A DNA stretch of 64,000 nucleotides from Acidovorax sp. KKS102 (GCF_000302535.1 NC_018708.1:5132936-5196935), one strand, 5' to 3'; numbered from the stretch's first letter, positions 37,463-46,799 are shown. The notes: generated by a model from the sequence alone, not told the origin. Made by a program: numbers and translations.

Positions 37463-38689
37463 TCAATACAGAGACTCGGGCAGGGTCTCGGGATTGGCCT
37501 GGGCCGCCAGCTGGGCGCTGGGGCGGCGCAGGCCCGTGGCCACCTCGACGCGGTTGCGGCCGTTGTTTTTGGCCTGGTACAGCGCGCGGTCGGCGGCAGC
37601 AATCAGCATGTCCCAGCTGTCGCCGGACTCCAGCCGCCCGCCAAACACGCCAATGCTCACCGTGACGGCAATGCCGGGGCCGGGCACGCCATCGGCTGGG
37701 CAGCGGGACTCCTCGACCGCCTTGCACAGTTCGCGCGCCAGCTGCTCGGCCCCCACGAGGCTGGTGTCGGGCAGCAGCACCATGAACTCCTCGCCCCCGT
37801 AGCGGCCCACCAGGTCCTGCGCACGCACGCGCTGGCGCAGCACGTTGACCACGCTGCACAGCACCCGGTCACCCGCCGGGTGGCCGTACTGGTCGTTCAC
37901 GTCCTTGAAGTGGTCGATGTCCACCATCATCAGCGCCATGGGCTCGCGCATGCGCTGGGCACGGGCCACATCGCGGTCCAGCGCGGCGATCAGCGAGCGG
38001 CGGTTGGCCACGCCCGTGAGCGGGTCCAGCGCGGCCAGCACGCGGTTGTTTTCGTCGGCCCGGTCGCGCGACATGAACACAAAACCCACCGAGCTGACGA
38101 GCACCACCGAGAAGGTGGCCAGAAAAGTCAGCGTCTGCAGCGCACTGCTTTGCAGGATGTTGGTAGCCTCGGAATGGGTGCTGATGGCCACCAGCGCACG
38201 CCCCCCCAGCACCACGGCCTCCAGCGACAGACCCGCCACCAGCAGCCACTGCCCACGCCCCACGGTGGCATGCCGGTGCGACAGCGCCGCCAGCAGCGCC
38301 CACACGGCCTGCAGCCCGATGACCAGGCCCACAAAACTCACCCGCGCCGGAAAGTTGTCGATGAACACAGAGACAAAGACCAGCACCAGCAGCGGCGGCG
38401 CGAGCAACAGGGCCCAGCGCACGGGCCGCCCCTGGAACTGGTAGACCGCCGCAATCATCCCCACGAACACGCTGGACAACATCAGGTTGCCCACCACGAT
38501 GGACAACAGGTCGGGGATCAGGCCGCGCAGCATGATCAGCAGGTGGCCGATGGCATTGACCAGCAGGGCCGCCGCCCAGCGGCCCAGGCCGTCGCGCCGC
38601 CGGCCCCACCCCACCACGGCCATGGAGGCCGCCATCATGAGAGAGCTGGCAATGATCATTGCCAGCATGGTGGGGACGTGGGCGGCCAT
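37463..38689 (-). CDS. membrane-bound diguanylate cyclase (GGDEF)
   Basis: A 408-residue protein. The N-terminal 220 residues contain about six to seven hydrophobic segments without a known sensory fold (for example RWALLLAPPLLVLVFVSVFI). The C-terminal GGDEF domain has DPLTGVANRRSLIAALDRD, DIDHFKDVNDQYGHPAGD and the active site RYGGEEF. An inhibitory-site RxxD (RAQD) lies five residues upstream. It should make cyclic di-GMP. It is unlike the cyclase at 17229 in its membrane part. It lies next to a chemoreceptor gene, on the same strand but separated by 99 bp. Confidence 0.93.
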   Translation of the reverse strand: MAAHVPTMLAMIIASSLMMAASMAVVGWGRRRDGLGRWAAALLVNAIGHLLIMLRGLIPDLLSIVVGNLMLSSVFVGMIAAVYQFQGRPVRWALLLAPPLLVLVFVSVFIDNFPARVSFVGLVIGLQAVWALLAALSHRHATVGRGQWLLVAGLSLEAVVLGGRALVAISTHSEATNILQSSALQTLTFLATFSVVLVSSVGFVFMSRDRADENNRVLAALDPLTGVANRRSLIAALDRDVARAQRMREPMALMMVDIDHFKDVNDQYGHPAGDRVLCSVVNVLRQRVRAQDLVGRYGGEEFMVLLPDTSLVGAEQLARELCKAVEESRCPADGVPGPGIAVTVSIGVFGGRLESGDSWDMLIAAADRALYQAKNNGRNRVEVATGLRRPSAQLAAQANPETLPESLY

Positions 38690-38788
38690 GGATGCAGGTG
38701 GGCGGGGGAGTGACGGGAATCAGGCCAGCATAAACCAAGGACTACAGGTCGCAAACCACCGGATGACCACCCGCTCCGGTGGTGCGCC

Positions 38789-40852
38789 CTATTGCAGCTG
38801 GGCGGGCGCCCGGGCGCCGCTGCCGGGCGCGTGCTGTCCCTCGCCGTCTCCGGTTTGCGCCATGGGCGCGGCCAGGGCCGTGCGGGGGGCGTAGCCCAGG
38901 CCGCCCTGGGTGGCTGCGCCATCGCCGCGCGAGAGCTTGAACACCTGCACCGCGCCCGCCAGGCGGGTGGCCTGCTCGCGCAGGCTCTGGGCGGCGGCGG
39001 CCGACTGCTCCACGAGCGCAGCGTTCTGCTGGGTCATCTGGTCCAGTTGGTTGACGGCGGTGTTGACCTGGCCGATGCCGTCGGACTGTTCGGTCGATGC
39101 GGCCGTGATCTCGCCAATGATGTCGCCCACCCGTTTGACCGAGCCCACGATCTCGTCCATGGTGCTGCCCGCGTTCTGCACCAGGCGCGCGCCCGACTCC
39201 ACCCGCTCCACCGAGGCGCCGATGAGCGCCTTGATCTCGCGCGCCGCCTCGGCGCTGCGCCCGGCGAGGTTGCGCACCTCGCTGGCCACCACGGCAAAAC
39301 CCCGGCCCTGCTCACCCGCCCGTGCGGCTTCCACCGCAGCGTTGAGCGCGAGGATATTGGTCTGGAACGCGATCGAATCGATCACGCCGATGATGTCGGC
39401 AATCTTGCGCGAGCTCTGGTTGATGTCGCCCATGGTGGTGACCACCTCGCCCACCACCTGGCCGCCGCGCGCGGCCACTTCGGCGGCGGTGCTGGCCAGC
39501 TGGTTGGCCTGGCGCGCGGCGTCGGCCGACTGGCGCACGGTGGAGGTCAGGTGCTCCATGCTTTGTGCGGTCTGCGCCAGGCTGCTGGCCGTGGCCTCGG
39601 TGCGGGCCGACAGGTCCTGGTTGCCGCTGGCAATCTCGGCGCTGGCGGTGGTGATGCTGTCGACGGCATTGCGCACCTGCTGCAGCATTTGCGTATAGCG
39701 CTGGCGCATGCCCTCCACCTCCTGCACCAGCGCGCCGATCTCGTCGCGCCGCGTGGTGTGAAAGGCCTCGGTCAGGTCGCCCTGCGCGACCAGCGTGATG
39801 GCCTGGGTCAGGTCCTGCAGCGGGCGGCTCACGCCCCGGCGCAGCATGACGAACAGGCCGATGGCCAGCAGCACCACGGCCACGGCCATCAGGCCCCACA
39901 CGGCCAGCGTGACGCGCCGCTGGCTGGCCATGGCCTCGCCGTCGGCCACTTCGGCCACCACCCACCAGCCGCCACCGGTCTTGCGCACCAGCGCCCAGGG
40001 GTTCTCGGCGCCTGTGCCCAGCACGTCTGCGGCCTCGCGCACAAAGCCGTCCTGCGATGCGGCCAGCGCTTCAAAAAACGGGCGCGCCTGCGGATAGGCC
40101 TCCAGCACGCGCTTGCCGCGCGCTGTGGGGTGGTACACAAACACGGCCTGGTCCAGCGAGGTGCCGGGGTTGATCACATAGGTGCCGCCGTGTTCGAAGA
40201 ACTTGGTCTGCGCCACTTGTTTTTGCAGCATGGCGTGGAACACGCTGATGTCGTTGCCGATGAACAGCAGCGCAATGACCTTGCCCGAAGCGTCCTTGGC
40301 GGGCAGGTAGTGGCCCATGAAGGGCTTGCCGTTCACCACCGTGACGCCGGTGTAGGGCTCGCCCTTGGACACCGTGGCGTAGGCCGGGTCGGTGCGGCCG
40401 AGCGGCGTGCCCATCTGGCGCTCGCCCTTGTCGTTCTTGACCGAGGTGGTGATGCGCACAAAGTCATCGCCCTTCTTGGCGAACACCGTGGCAATGCCGC
40501 CGGTCTCGCTGGCGAATTTGTCGACCGAGCCATAGTCCTCGTTCACCAGCGCGCCGTAGCTGCGCAGCTCGCCCGAGGCCTCGTCGAGCTGCATGGTGGC
40601 CTCGAAGTAGCGCTGGAAGCCCTTCATGGTCAGCTGCACCAGCTCGCGGTTGGTGTTGTCGGCCGCGTCCAGCGACTGCGCCACGCTCTGCGCCGTATCC
40701 CCCACGCTCGCCACCACCTGCGCGCGGGTGCTGCGCTCGGTCAGCACGGCAATCGCCAGCCCCACCAGCACCAGCACCAGGGCCACCAGCGCAATGGCGG
40801 TCAACGTGACCTGGCGCGCGACGGATCGGTTGTTGGCAAGGGATGCGGGCAT
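38789..40852 (-). CDS. methyl-accepting chemotaxis protein with Cache-type sensor
   Basis: A 687-residue transmembrane receptor. TM1 is near residues 14-35 ([20 protein letters not shown]). The periplasmic region (about 40-310) resembles a Cache sensor: [41 protein letters not shown]2 ([20 protein letters not shown]) is followed by HAMP ([20 protein letters not shown]) and the signalling domain with the conserved hairpin [20 protein letters not shown] and [19 protein letters not shown]. The C-terminus ends in Ala/Gln and has no NWETF-type CheR tether. AGGAGA is 8 nt before the ATG at 40852. The ligand is unknown. Confidence 0.94.
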   Translation of the reverse strand: MPASLANNRSVARQVTLTAIALVALVLVLVGLAIAVLTERSTRAQVVASVGDTAQSVAQSLDAADNTNRELVQLTMKGFQRYFEATMQLDEASGELRSYGALVNEDYGSVDKFASETGGIATVFAKKGDDFVRITTSVKNDKGERQMGTPLGRTDPAYATVSKGEPYTGVTVVNGKPFMGHYLPAKDASGKVIALLFIGNDISVFHAMLQKQVAQTKFFEHGGTYVINPGTSLDQAVFVYHPTARGKRVLEAYPQARPFFEALAASQDGFVREAADVLGTGAENPWALVRKTGGGWWVVAEVADGEAMASQRRVTLAVWGLMAVAVVLLAIGLFVMLRRGVSRPLQDLTQAITLVAQGDLTEAFHTTRRDEIGALVQEVEGMRQRYTQMLQQVRNAVDSITTASAEIASGNQDLSARTEATASSLAQTAQSMEHLTSTVRQSADAARQANQLASTAAEVAARGGQVVGEVVTTMGDINQSSRKIADIIGVIDSIAFQTNILALNAAVEAARAGEQGRGFAVVASEVRNLAGRSAEAAREIKALIGASVERVESGARLVQNAGSTMDEIVGSVKRVGDIIGEITAASTEQSDGIGQVNTAVNQLDQMTQQNAALVEQSAAAAQSLREQATRLAGAVQVFKLSRGDGAATQGGLGYAPRTALAAPMAQTGDGEGQHAPGSGARAPAQLQ

Positions 40853-41011
40853 GCGGGGTGTCTCCTGAATTGGGATGCGCAAGGCGATGCGCCAAGGAAT
40901 GCAAAAGCCGACTGGGCCGGTCTGCTTTCACTCTAAGCCCAGCACCTTGTTACATTTATTCACGCATTCCCTTACGCATTCGCGCGTACTGGAGTCGGCC
41001 CGCGAAACGAT

Positions 41012-41845
41012 TTAGGCCGGGTGCTGGGGGCCGTTGCGCAGGGCCAAGTCCCGCCAGCCAAGCCCCTGCGATGTCCCTGCCGACGGGCTGTATTCGCAAC
41101 CCACCCAGCCCGTGTAGCCCAGGGCATCGATAGCGTCGAACAGGAACGGGTAGTGCAGCTCGCCCCGGTCGGGCTCATTGCGCGCAGGCACACCCGCCGC
41201 CTGGATGTGGGCCACGCGACCCGTGGGCAGGTAGCGCTGCAGCTTGCCGTGCAGGTCCCCCTCCACCAGCTGGCAGTGGTACAGGTCCATCAGCACCTTC
41301 AGGTGCGGCACCTGGGCTGCGTCGAGCAACTCGTGCGCGTGGTCCTGCCGGTTCAAGAAATAGCGCGGCACATCACGCAGGTTGGTGGGTTCGATGAGGA
41401 TGTCGCACCCCGCGCGGCCCGCCTGGTCTGCCGCCCAGCGCAGGTTGTCCACGCACAAGGCCTTGAGCGATTCGCGCTCCACGCCAGGCGGCACGGTGCC
41501 GCACAGCACATTGATGCGGGGGCAGCCCAGCCGTTCGGCATACCGCAGGGCCTCCAGCACGCCGGCGCGAAACTCCGCCTCCCGCCCCGGCTGCGCGGCC
41601 AGGCCGCGTGCGCCCTGGTCCCAGGCGTGGGCCATGTCGGCGGGCGCGAACCCGCCTGCGGGGGCATTGAACAGCACCAGCTGCAGGCCGTTGTCCTGCA
41701 GCCGGGCAGCGATCTCGCGGGGGTCGACAGCGTAGGGAAAGTGCAGCTCCACCGCCCGAAAGCCGTCGCGCGCTGCCGCCGCAAAACGGTCGAGCAAGGG
41801 CAGCTCGGGGTACATCAGGCTCAGGTGGGCGGCGAACTGGGGCAT
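41012..41845 (-). CDS. hyi: hydroxypyruvate isomerase-like sugar isomerase (Hyi/OtnI)
   Basis: A 277-residue TIM-barrel protein of the AP-endonuclease-2-like sugar isomerase group. It begins PQFAAHLSLMYPELPLLDRF, typical of hydroxypyruvate isomerase, and has the metal-site regions ILIEPTNLRDVPRYFLNRQD and VLMDLYHCQLVEGDL followed by VAHIQAAGVPARNEPDRGEL. It should interconvert hydroxypyruvate and tartronate semialdehyde, or a 2-oxotetronate in the OtnI variant. No glyoxylate or tetronate pathway genes are adjacent, so the exact substrate stays open. Confidence 0.88.
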   Translation of the reverse strand: MPQFAAHLSLMYPELPLLDRFAAAARDGFRAVELHFPYAVDPREIAARLQDNGLQLVLFNAPAGGFAPADMAHAWDQGARGLAAQPGREAEFRAGVLEALRYAERLGCPRINVLCGTVPPGVERESLKALCVDNLRWAADQAGRAGCDILIEPTNLRDVPRYFLNRQDHAHELLDAAQVPHLKVLMDLYHCQLVEGDLHGKLQRYLPTGRVAHIQAAGVPARNEPDRGELHYPFLFDAIDALGYTGWVGCEYSPSAGTSQGLGWRDLALRNGPQHPA

Positions 41846-41930
41846 GGGGCAACGGGGCAGCAGTCGAAACCCTGCCAGCTTATCGCGCCGCAGCCTGCGG
41901 GCCGCCGCGCGGGGCCTGTTGGTGGCAGAT

Positions 41931-41998
41931 TCAATACCCTACAGGCCGGTAGCGCTAGTCGATCATGCCCGAGCAGCTATCAAAACAGTAGTGAAAAT
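41931..41998 (-). repeat. dispersed short repeat, copy R7
   Basis: On the minus strand it reads TTTTGATAGCTGC, then CATGATCGACTAGCGCTACC, then GGCCTGTAGGG. It lies in the 236-bp gap between glpQ and hyi; I see no other feature in that gap. Confidence 0.75.
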
Positions 41999-42081
41999 GA
42001 TGCGATGCGATGAGATGCGCGGCACAGGTGGGAGAGAGCCAGCTCGGGCTTCAGCGCCCCGCGCGGCGCCCCCACCTCTGT

Positions 42082-43215
42082 CTACTTGGCCCGGCTTCCC
42101 GCCGCCAACACGGCTGCACGGCCTACTGCCGAGTCGTCGGTGAAGAAGCCGTCGATGCCCGCACGCAGGTAGGCCGTGATCTCGGCCACGCTGTCGCCGC
42201 GCACGGTGCCATCGGTGGTGGGCGCCTTCTTCAGCCCGGCGGGCAGGAAGGCGTTTTCGGGCCGCAGTGTCCAGATGTGCACGGCCAGCCCGACGGCGTG
42301 GGCCTGCGCAACCAGGGGCGTGGGCTCGCCGGGCACGCCGTCCTTCACCGGCACCACCAGGGTCTTGAACGGGCCGATGGCGTTGGCGTAGGTGGCCACC
42401 TGCTTCAGGCCCTCGGGCGTGATCAGGTCGGCATAGCCGCGCGTGTTGGCCGCGCCCTGGGCCACAAAGTCATAGGGCCGGCCCGAGGGCGCCACCAGCT
42501 GCACCAGGCGCACGCTGCTGAGCTTACGAATCGCCTGCAGGTTGCTGACCTCGAACGACTGCACGAACACGGGCGCGTCCTTGTGGTTCCAGCCGTTCTT
42601 CTCCAGCGCGGCCAGCAAAGGCGCCTCCAGCGGCAGGCCGATAGACTGGAAGTAGGTGGGGTGTTTGGTCTCGGGGTAGATGCCGATGGTGCGACCTGTC
42701 TTGGCCGTGGCCGCCTTGGCCAGGTCGATCACCTCCTGCAGCGTAGGCACCTCGAACTGACCGTTGTAGGCCACGTTGGCCGGGCGCTGCGCGGGAATGC
42801 GTTCGCGGGCGCGCAGGGTTTTCAGCTCGGCCAGCGTGAAGTCCTCGGTGAACCAGCCGTTGATGGCCTGGCCGTCGATGGTCTTGGTGGTTTTGCGGCC
42901 CGCGAACTCGGGGCGGTCCACCACGTCGGTGGTGGCTTCCTTCACCGAGCCGTCGGCGTTCAGGATGGCGATCGCGTTCTCGTGCCGGGCCACCAGCACG
43001 CCGTCCTTGGTGATCACCAGGTCGGGCTCGATGATGTCGGCGCCATCGTCAATGGCCTTCTGGTACGCGGCCAGCGTGTGCTCGGGCCGCAGGGCCGAAG
43101 CGCCCCGGTGGGCAATCACGGTGGGTGTGGGCGGCCAGGCCTGGGCCACGGCGCCCAGCGCCCAGGTGGTGAGCAGCGCGGCAGCGGTCACGGCGCGCAG
43201 TGCAATGCGTTTCAT
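42082..43215 (-). CDS. glpQ: exported glycerophosphodiester phosphodiesterase
   Basis: A 377-residue protein with a signal peptide (ALRAVTAAALLTTWALGAVA, cut near AQA) and a GDPD TIM-barrel domain. Catalytic motifs are VIAHRGASALRPEHTLAAY with the two key histidine/glutamate positions, IIEPDLVITKDGVLVARHE with a further acid and the second histidine. It hydrolyses glycerophosphodiesters to glycerol-3-phosphate and alcohol in the periplasm. Length and motifs fit GlpQ rather than UgpQ. GGAGGAGA precedes the ATG at 43215. No glycerol-3-phosphate transport genes are adjacent. Confidence 0.93.
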   Translation of the reverse strand: MKRIALRAVTAAALLTTWALGAVAQAWPPTPTVIAHRGASALRPEHTLAAYQKAIDDGADIIEPDLVITKDGVLVARHENAIAILNADGSVKEATTDVVDRPEFAGRKTTKTIDGQAINGWFTEDFTLAELKTLRARERIPAQRPANVAYNGQFEVPTLQEVIDLAKAATAKTGRTIGIYPETKHPTYFQSIGLPLEAPLLAALEKNGWNHKDAPVFVQSFEVSNLQAIRKLSSVRLVQLVAPSGRPYDFVAQGAANTRGYADLITPEGLKQVATYANAIGPFKTLVVPVKDGVPGEPTPLVAQAHAVGLAVHIWTLRPENAFLPAGLKKAPTTDGTVRGDSVAEITAYLRAGIDGFFTDDSAVGRAAVLAAGSRAK

Positions 43216-43298
43216 GCGGGTCTCCTCCAAATGGAGCCTGCACCTTAGCCGATGCGGTTGACAGCGGTGTGTCGCCGGGGCGTACACCCCGGTAAGCA

Positions 43299-43883
43299 CT
43301 ATGCGTGCTCGAAATGGAAGACGGCCGTGCCCGCACGGGCGTTGGGCAGCCAGCGCACCTCCTGCCCGTCCTGCAGCCCAAAGGAGTCGAGGATGCGCAG
43401 GCTGTTCTTGGTGGCCAGCACCTCGAAGTCCTTGTACGTGCCCACGCGGATGTTGGGCGTGTCGTACCACTGGTAGGGCAGGCGCCGCGTCACGGGCATG
43501 CGCCCGCGCAGGATGGACAGGCGGTTGGGCCAGTGCGCAAAGTTGGGGAAGGCCACCACACCCGTGCGACCCACACGCGCTGTCTCGCGCAGCATGGTTT
43601 CGGCATTGCGCAAATGCTGCAGCGTGTCGATCTGCAGCACCACGTCAAAGCTGTTGTCGTCGAACATGGCCAGCCCCTCGTCGAGGTTGAGCTGGATCAC
43701 ATCCACGCCGCGCTGCACGCAGGCCAACACGTTGGCGTCGTCAATCTCCACGCCGTAGCCGCTGCAGCCGCGCTCGCGCTGCAGGTAGTCGAGCATGGCG
43801 CCGTTGCCACAGCCCAGGTCGAGCACGCGCGAGCCGGGGGGCACCAGGCGCGCCAGGGCTTGCATTGCCGCTTTGTCCGTCAT
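43299..43883 (-). CDS. metW: methionine biosynthesis protein MetW
   Basis: A 194-residue protein with a class I methyltransferase fold. It has the SAM motif [20 protein letters not shown] and the MetW-specific strings [37 protein letters not shown] and [19 protein letters not shown]. MetW works with MetX in the first committed step of methionine synthesis in many proteobacteria. Its start overlaps the metX stop by 4 bp (ATGA), showing translational coupling. Confidence 0.95.
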   Translation of the reverse strand: MTDKAAMQALARLVPPGSRVLDLGCGNGAMLDYLQRERGCSGYGVEIDDANVLACVQRGVDVIQLNLDEGLAMFDDNSFDVVLQIDTLQHLRNAETMLRETARVGRTGVVAFPNFAHWPNRLSILRGRMPVTRRLPYQWYDTPNIRVGTYKDFEVLATKNSLRILDSFGLQDGQEVRWLPNARAGTAVFHFEHA

Positions 43884-45010
43884 GCTTGCAACTCCTTGGC
43901 AATGCTATCGAAGTAAGAGCGCATCACGCCCATGTAGCGGGCGTCGTCCAGCAAAAAGGCATCGTGCCCGTGGGGCGCATCGATCTCGGCGTAGCTCACG
44001 CTGCGGCGGTTGTCGAGCAGGGCCTTGACGATCTCGCGGCTGCGCTGGGGCGAAAAGCGCCAGTCGGTGGTGAAACTCACCAGCAGAAACCTGGCCTGCG
44101 CCCGGGCCAGGGCCCGCGTAAGGCTGCCGGCATGGGCGCGCGCGGGGTCGAAGTAGTCCAGCGCCCGGGTGATCAACAGGTAGGTATTGGCGTCGAAGTA
44201 GTCGCTGAACTTGTCGCCCTGGTAGCGCAGGTAGCTTTCGATCTGGAATTCGATGTCCTGCGTGCTGTATTTCAGATCGATGCCTTCACGCAGCTGACGC
44301 CCGAACTTCTCGTTCATCACGTCGTCACTGAGGTACGTGATGTGGCCGATCATGCGGGCAATGCGCAGGCCACGCTTGGGGATCACGCCGTGGCGGTAAA
44401 AGTGGCCGCCGTGGAAGTCCGGGTCGGTCACGATGGCGCGCCGGGCGACCTCGTTGAAGGCAATGTTCTCGGCCGTCAGGTTGGGCGCGCTGGCCACCAC
44501 CACGGCGTGGCGCATGCGCTTGGGGTACTGCAGCGTCCAGCTGAGCGCCTGCATGCCGCCCAGGCTGCCGCCCAGCACGGCGGCCAGTTGCGTGATGCCC
44601 AGGCGATCGAGCAGGCGGGCCTGGGCGTTGACCCAGTCTTCCACCGTGACCACCGGAAAGTCCGCGCCGTAAACCTCGCCGGTGTCCGGGTGGTGGTGCA
44701 TGGGCCCGGTGGAGCCAAAACACGAGCCCAGGTTGTTCACGCCGATGACAAAGAAGCGGTCGGTGTCCACGGGCTTGCCGGGGCCGATCATGTTGTCCCA
44801 CCAGCCCTCGCTCTTGTCCTGCCCCGCGTACACGCCCGCTACATGGTGCGAGGCGTTGAGGGCATGGCACACAAGCACGGCGTTGGAGCGGTCGGCATTG
44901 AGCGTGCCGTAGGTTTCGTAGGCCAGGTGGTAGTCGCGGATCGACGCGCCGCTTTGCAGCGGGAGCACCTCCGGGAAATGCATGGACTGGGGTGTGGCGA
45001 TGAACGACAT
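43880..45010 (-). CDS. metX: homoserine O-acyltransferase MetX
   Basis: A 376-residue alpha/beta hydrolase-fold enzyme that acylates homoserine at the start of methionine synthesis. Motifs are [34 protein letters not shown], the nucleophilic serine in [13 protein letters not shown], and the catalytic histidine in [14 protein letters not shown]. Betaproteobacterial members with metW are reported to use succinyl-CoA (MetXS), so succinyl transfer is likely, but sequence alone does not separate the two here. Expression is probably controlled by the SAM-II-like element at 45148-45199 and the terminator at 45108-45134 in its leader. Confidence 0.94.
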   Translation of the reverse strand: MSFIATPQSMHFPEVLPLQSGASIRDYHLAYETYGTLNADRSNAVLVCHALNASHHVAGVYAGQDKSEGWWDNMIGPGKPVDTDRFFVIGVNNLGSCFGSTGPMHHHPDTGEVYGADFPVVTVEDWVNAQARLLDRLGITQLAAVLGGSLGGMQALSWTLQYPKRMRHAVVVASAPNLTAENIAFNEVARRAIVTDPDFHGGHFYRHGVIPKRGLRIARMIGHITYLSDDVMNEKFGRQLREGIDLKYSTQDIEFQIESYLRYQGDKFSDYFDANTYLLITRALDYFDPARAHAGSLTRALARAQARFLLVSFTTDWRFSPQRSREIVKALLDNRRSVSYAEIDAPHGHDAFLLDDARYMGVMRSYFDSIAKELQA

Positions 45011-45078
45011 AGTTGGAACGGGTAAGCCCTCACGTTCCACCGCTTGCAACCGCCGCAGCCCCCTGGGGAGCCGCTGTC

Positions 45079-45098
45079 GCCGAGGGCAAAACCTCGGC
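45079..45098 (-). promoter_or_regulatory. second hairpin in the metX leader
   Basis: The stem GCCGAGG/CCTCGGC with a 6-nt loop lies immediately after the T-run of the first leader hairpin, about 70 nt before the metX ATG. It may be part of the expression platform or simply protect the transcript. Confidence 0.4.
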
Positions 45099-45134
45099 AA
45101 AAAAATACCCGGCGTCGCTAAAAACGAGGCCGGG
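45099..45134 (-). terminator. intrinsic terminator in the metX leader
   Basis: On the minus strand the stem CCCGGC/GCCGGG, with an inner TCG/CGA extension across a C-C mismatch and a TTTTTAG loop, is followed by TATTTTTTT. It lies between the SAM-II-like aptamer and the metX start, the right place for transcriptional attenuation. It would also stop read-through from the upstream mneA-like gene. Confidence 0.75.
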
Positions 45135-45147
45135 CAGGTGTGTCGGA

Positions 45148-45199
45148 CGGGTCTTTAGCAGAATTTATAAAGCGCCCGCAAGCTGTGGCAAATCGGCGC
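45148..45199 (-). promoter_or_regulatory. SAM-II-like (SAM-alpha) riboswitch aptamer candidate
   Basis: Read on the minus strand this 52-nt segment has a P1 stem GCGCC/GGCGC closing an 18-nt loop that begins GATTTG and ends GCTTGCG, then a 12-nt A/U-rich linker containing ATAAA, then GCTAAAG. These short blocks and their spacing are the conserved marks of SAM-II riboswitches, which sit before metX and metA genes. The pseudoknot partner pairing that I can draw is weak (CAG/CTG), which lowers confidence. A TATATT -10 element at 45208-45213 would start transcription almost exactly at the aptamer, and a terminator follows before metX. Confidence 0.6.
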
Positions 45200-45207
45200 G
45201 TCTGGCA

Positions 45208-45213
45208 AATATA
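45208..45213 (-). promoter_or_regulatory. candidate -10 element for metX
   Basis: TATATT on the minus strand, about 8 bp before the first base of the SAM-II-like aptamer. The -35 region (TGGGCG, 17 bp upstream) is poor. Confidence 0.4.
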
Positions 45214-45255
45214 CCAAAGCAGCGCCGCGTCGCCCAGCCCGTTGATCGGTTCAGA

Positions 45256-45822
45256 TCAGGCTGCCGACGAAAAAATGGCCAGCAGGCCGAGCACCAGAAA
45301 GATCGCGGCAGACACCAGGTGCACCGCGCGAATGGGCACTTTGCGCGTGATGCGCTCGCCCAGCCAGACCACCGGCGCATTGGCCAGCATCATGCCCAGC
45401 GTGGTGCCCGCCACCACCCACAGATAGGCGCTGTATTTGGCGGCCAGCATGACCGTCGCAATCTGGGTCTTGTCGCCCATCTCGGCCAGGAAGAACGCGA
45501 CCACTGTGGTGCCGAACACGCCCCAGCGCGGGGAGCCGTCGGCTTCGCCTTCGTCCAGCTTGTCGGGGATCAACATCCAGATCGCCATGGCGATGAACGA
45601 GGCGCCCAGAATCCAGCGCAGTACCTGCGGGCCGAGGAAGGTGGTCACCCAGGCGCCGACAGCGCCAGCCAGGCCGTGGTTGACCAGTGTGGCGACCAGA
45701 ATGCCCAGCACGATGGGCCAGGGTTTGCGAAAACGGGCTGCCAGTACGAGCGCGAGCAACTGGGTCTTGTCGCCCATCTCGGCAAGCGCGACGATGGCGG
45801 TGGAAATGAAGAAGGCTTCCAT
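45256..45822 (-). CDS. GDT1/UPF0016-family manganese exporter (MneA-like)
   Basis: A 188-residue membrane protein with six predicted segments in two inverted halves, each carrying the family signature: FFISTAIVALAEMGDKTQLL near the N-terminus and VVAFFLAEMGDKTQIATVML in the second half. The E-x-G-D-K-T motifs are the cation-binding sites of this family, which exports Mn2+ in bacteria (MneA) and handles Mn/Ca in eukaryotes (TMEM165/Gdt1). The upstream yybP-ykoY element, a known Mn2+ riboswitch, independently supports manganese as substrate. The ATG at 45822 is the family start; longer frames run into the riboswitch. Confidence 0.92.
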   Translation of the reverse strand: MEAFFISTAIVALAEMGDKTQLLALVLAARFRKPWPIVLGILVATLVNHGLAGAVGAWVTTFLGPQVLRWILGASFIAMAIWMLIPDKLDEGEADGSPRWGVFGTTVVAFFLAEMGDKTQIATVMLAAKYSAYLWVVAGTTLGMMLANAPVVWLGERITRKVPIRAVHLVSAAIFLVLGLLAIFSSAA

Positions 45823-45861
45823 GGGGGAGGGGGTCCTATCCGGCCGGATGGGTGGAAAACG

Positions 45862-46020
45862 CATTGACTGCACCCCGACTCCGGCCATGTGGATCGGTTT
45901 GCAGTCAATGGTCTCGCCCAGCTCAAAAGCCGCATACGCCATAGGTTTCCAAGAACCCAAGTGTGTTGACGCATGCCCCCGGCGCATTGCGCGGCCGGGC
46001 GGGCTACTCCCCAAAGACTG
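45862..46020 (-). promoter_or_regulatory. yybP-ykoY manganese riboswitch with terminator platform
   Basis: On the minus strand the leader of the exporter gene contains the hallmark blocks of the yybP-ykoY class: CTTTGGGGAGTAGCC (around 46003-46017), GTCAACACACTTGGG in the middle, and GGGCGAGACC (45910-45919). Immediately after it, CATTGACTGCA (45900-45910) and TGCAGTCAATG (45862-45872) form a perfect 11-bp stem followed by CGTTTTC, a plausible terminator that shares a base with the aptamer end. Mn2+ binding in this class usually turns expression on. Confidence 0.88.
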
Positions 46021-46149
46021 GCGGATTTTACCCTATGGTTTGCCCTGAAATTCACCGAAAAACCACGCTTGCCCGGTGTTTTGGGCCCATTTACCCAGAA
46101 ATAAACCCCCACGGGCACCATAAAGTGATTAATAATGGTTTCGCTTTTC

Positions 46150-46269
46150 TGTTCGCAGAATGGCAGTTAGCTTAGCGGTGAATGGTCAGTTTCGCGTCTT
46201 TGAAGTCGTCACAGGTTTGTTGATTGCGTCGGGCTCCATCGCGTTTTTGTGTTTTTTCAGGAGTCCTTC
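46150..46269 (+). promoter_or_regulatory. structured leader of the first RRM gene
   Basis: This leader shares ordered blocks with the leader of the second RRM gene: GCGGTGA, GTCAGTTTCGCG, CTCCATCGC, then GTGTTTTTTCAGGAGTCC just before the ATG. GGGCTCC at 46231-46237 can pair with the ribosome-binding site GGAGTCC at 46260-46266 (seven pairs, one G-U), closing a 22-nt loop. The sequence from about 46090 to 46150 is A/T-rich and probably holds the promoter. Confidence 0.65.
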
Positions 46270-46647
46270 ATGGGCAACAAACTTTACGTGGGCAACCTGC
46301 CCTACTCTTTCCGCGACGAAGATCTGCAGCAGACCTTCAGCCAGTACGGCTCGGTTGGCAGCGCCAAGGTCATGATGGAACGTGACACCGGCCGCTCCAA
46401 GGGTTTCGGCTTCGTCGAAATGGGTAGCGATGCTGAAGCCCAAGCCGCCATCCAAGGCGTGCATGGCCAAAACTACGGCGGCCGTGACCTGGTGGTCAAC
46501 GAAGCCCGTCCGATGGAACCCCGTGCTCCCCGTAGCGGTGGCTTCGGTGGTGGCAATGGCGGCGGCGGTTACGGCGGTGGCCGTAGCGGCGGCGGCTACG
46601 GTGGCGGCGGCGGTGGTGGTTACGGCGGTGGCCGTAACAGCTACTAA
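46270..46647 (+). CDS. RRM-domain glycine-rich RNA-binding protein, copy 1
   Basis: A 125-residue protein with one RNA-recognition motif (residues about 2-80) and a short Gly/Arg/Tyr-rich tail. The RNP2 motif is KLYVGNLPYS and the RNP1 motif is RSKGFGFVEM, both complete with their aromatic residues. The tail has GGYGGGR-type repeats. Such proteins are linked to cold or stress adaptation in bacteria and plants; here that is inferred. AGGAG lies 6 nt before the ATG but can be masked by the leader hairpin. A paralogue follows 272 bp downstream, each gene having its own leader and terminator. Confidence 0.93.
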   Translation: MGNKLYVGNLPYSFRDEDLQQTFSQYGSVGSAKVMMERDTGRSKGFGFVEMGSDAEAQAAIQGVHGQNYGGRDLVVNEARPMEPRAPRSGGFGGGNGGGGYGGGRSGGGYGGGGGGGYGGGRNSY

Positions 46648-46690
46648 TAAGTCCTCATCAGCATTCCCCCAGGGTCTGCTGACGGCATGA

Positions 46691-46714
46691 AAAGGAGCCT
46701 TCGGGCTCCTTTTT
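46691..46714 (+). terminator. intrinsic terminator after the first RRM gene
   Basis: The stem AAGGAGCC/GGCTCCTT has a TTCG tetraloop and is followed by T residues. Confidence 0.92.
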
Positions 46715-46799
46715 GCGTTCTGGCGCAGCATGGGCGCCACAGCACGCAAAGCCCCTTGCTTTTTCCGTAAAAGTGTGGCGCATAATGGCTTTGCGGGCT

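Noticed and set aside
45164..45191. TATAAA with TTGCCA 16 bp upstream as a metX promoter
   Set aside because: Both lie inside the SAM-II-like aptamer; a better -10 (TATATT) lies just upstream of it.
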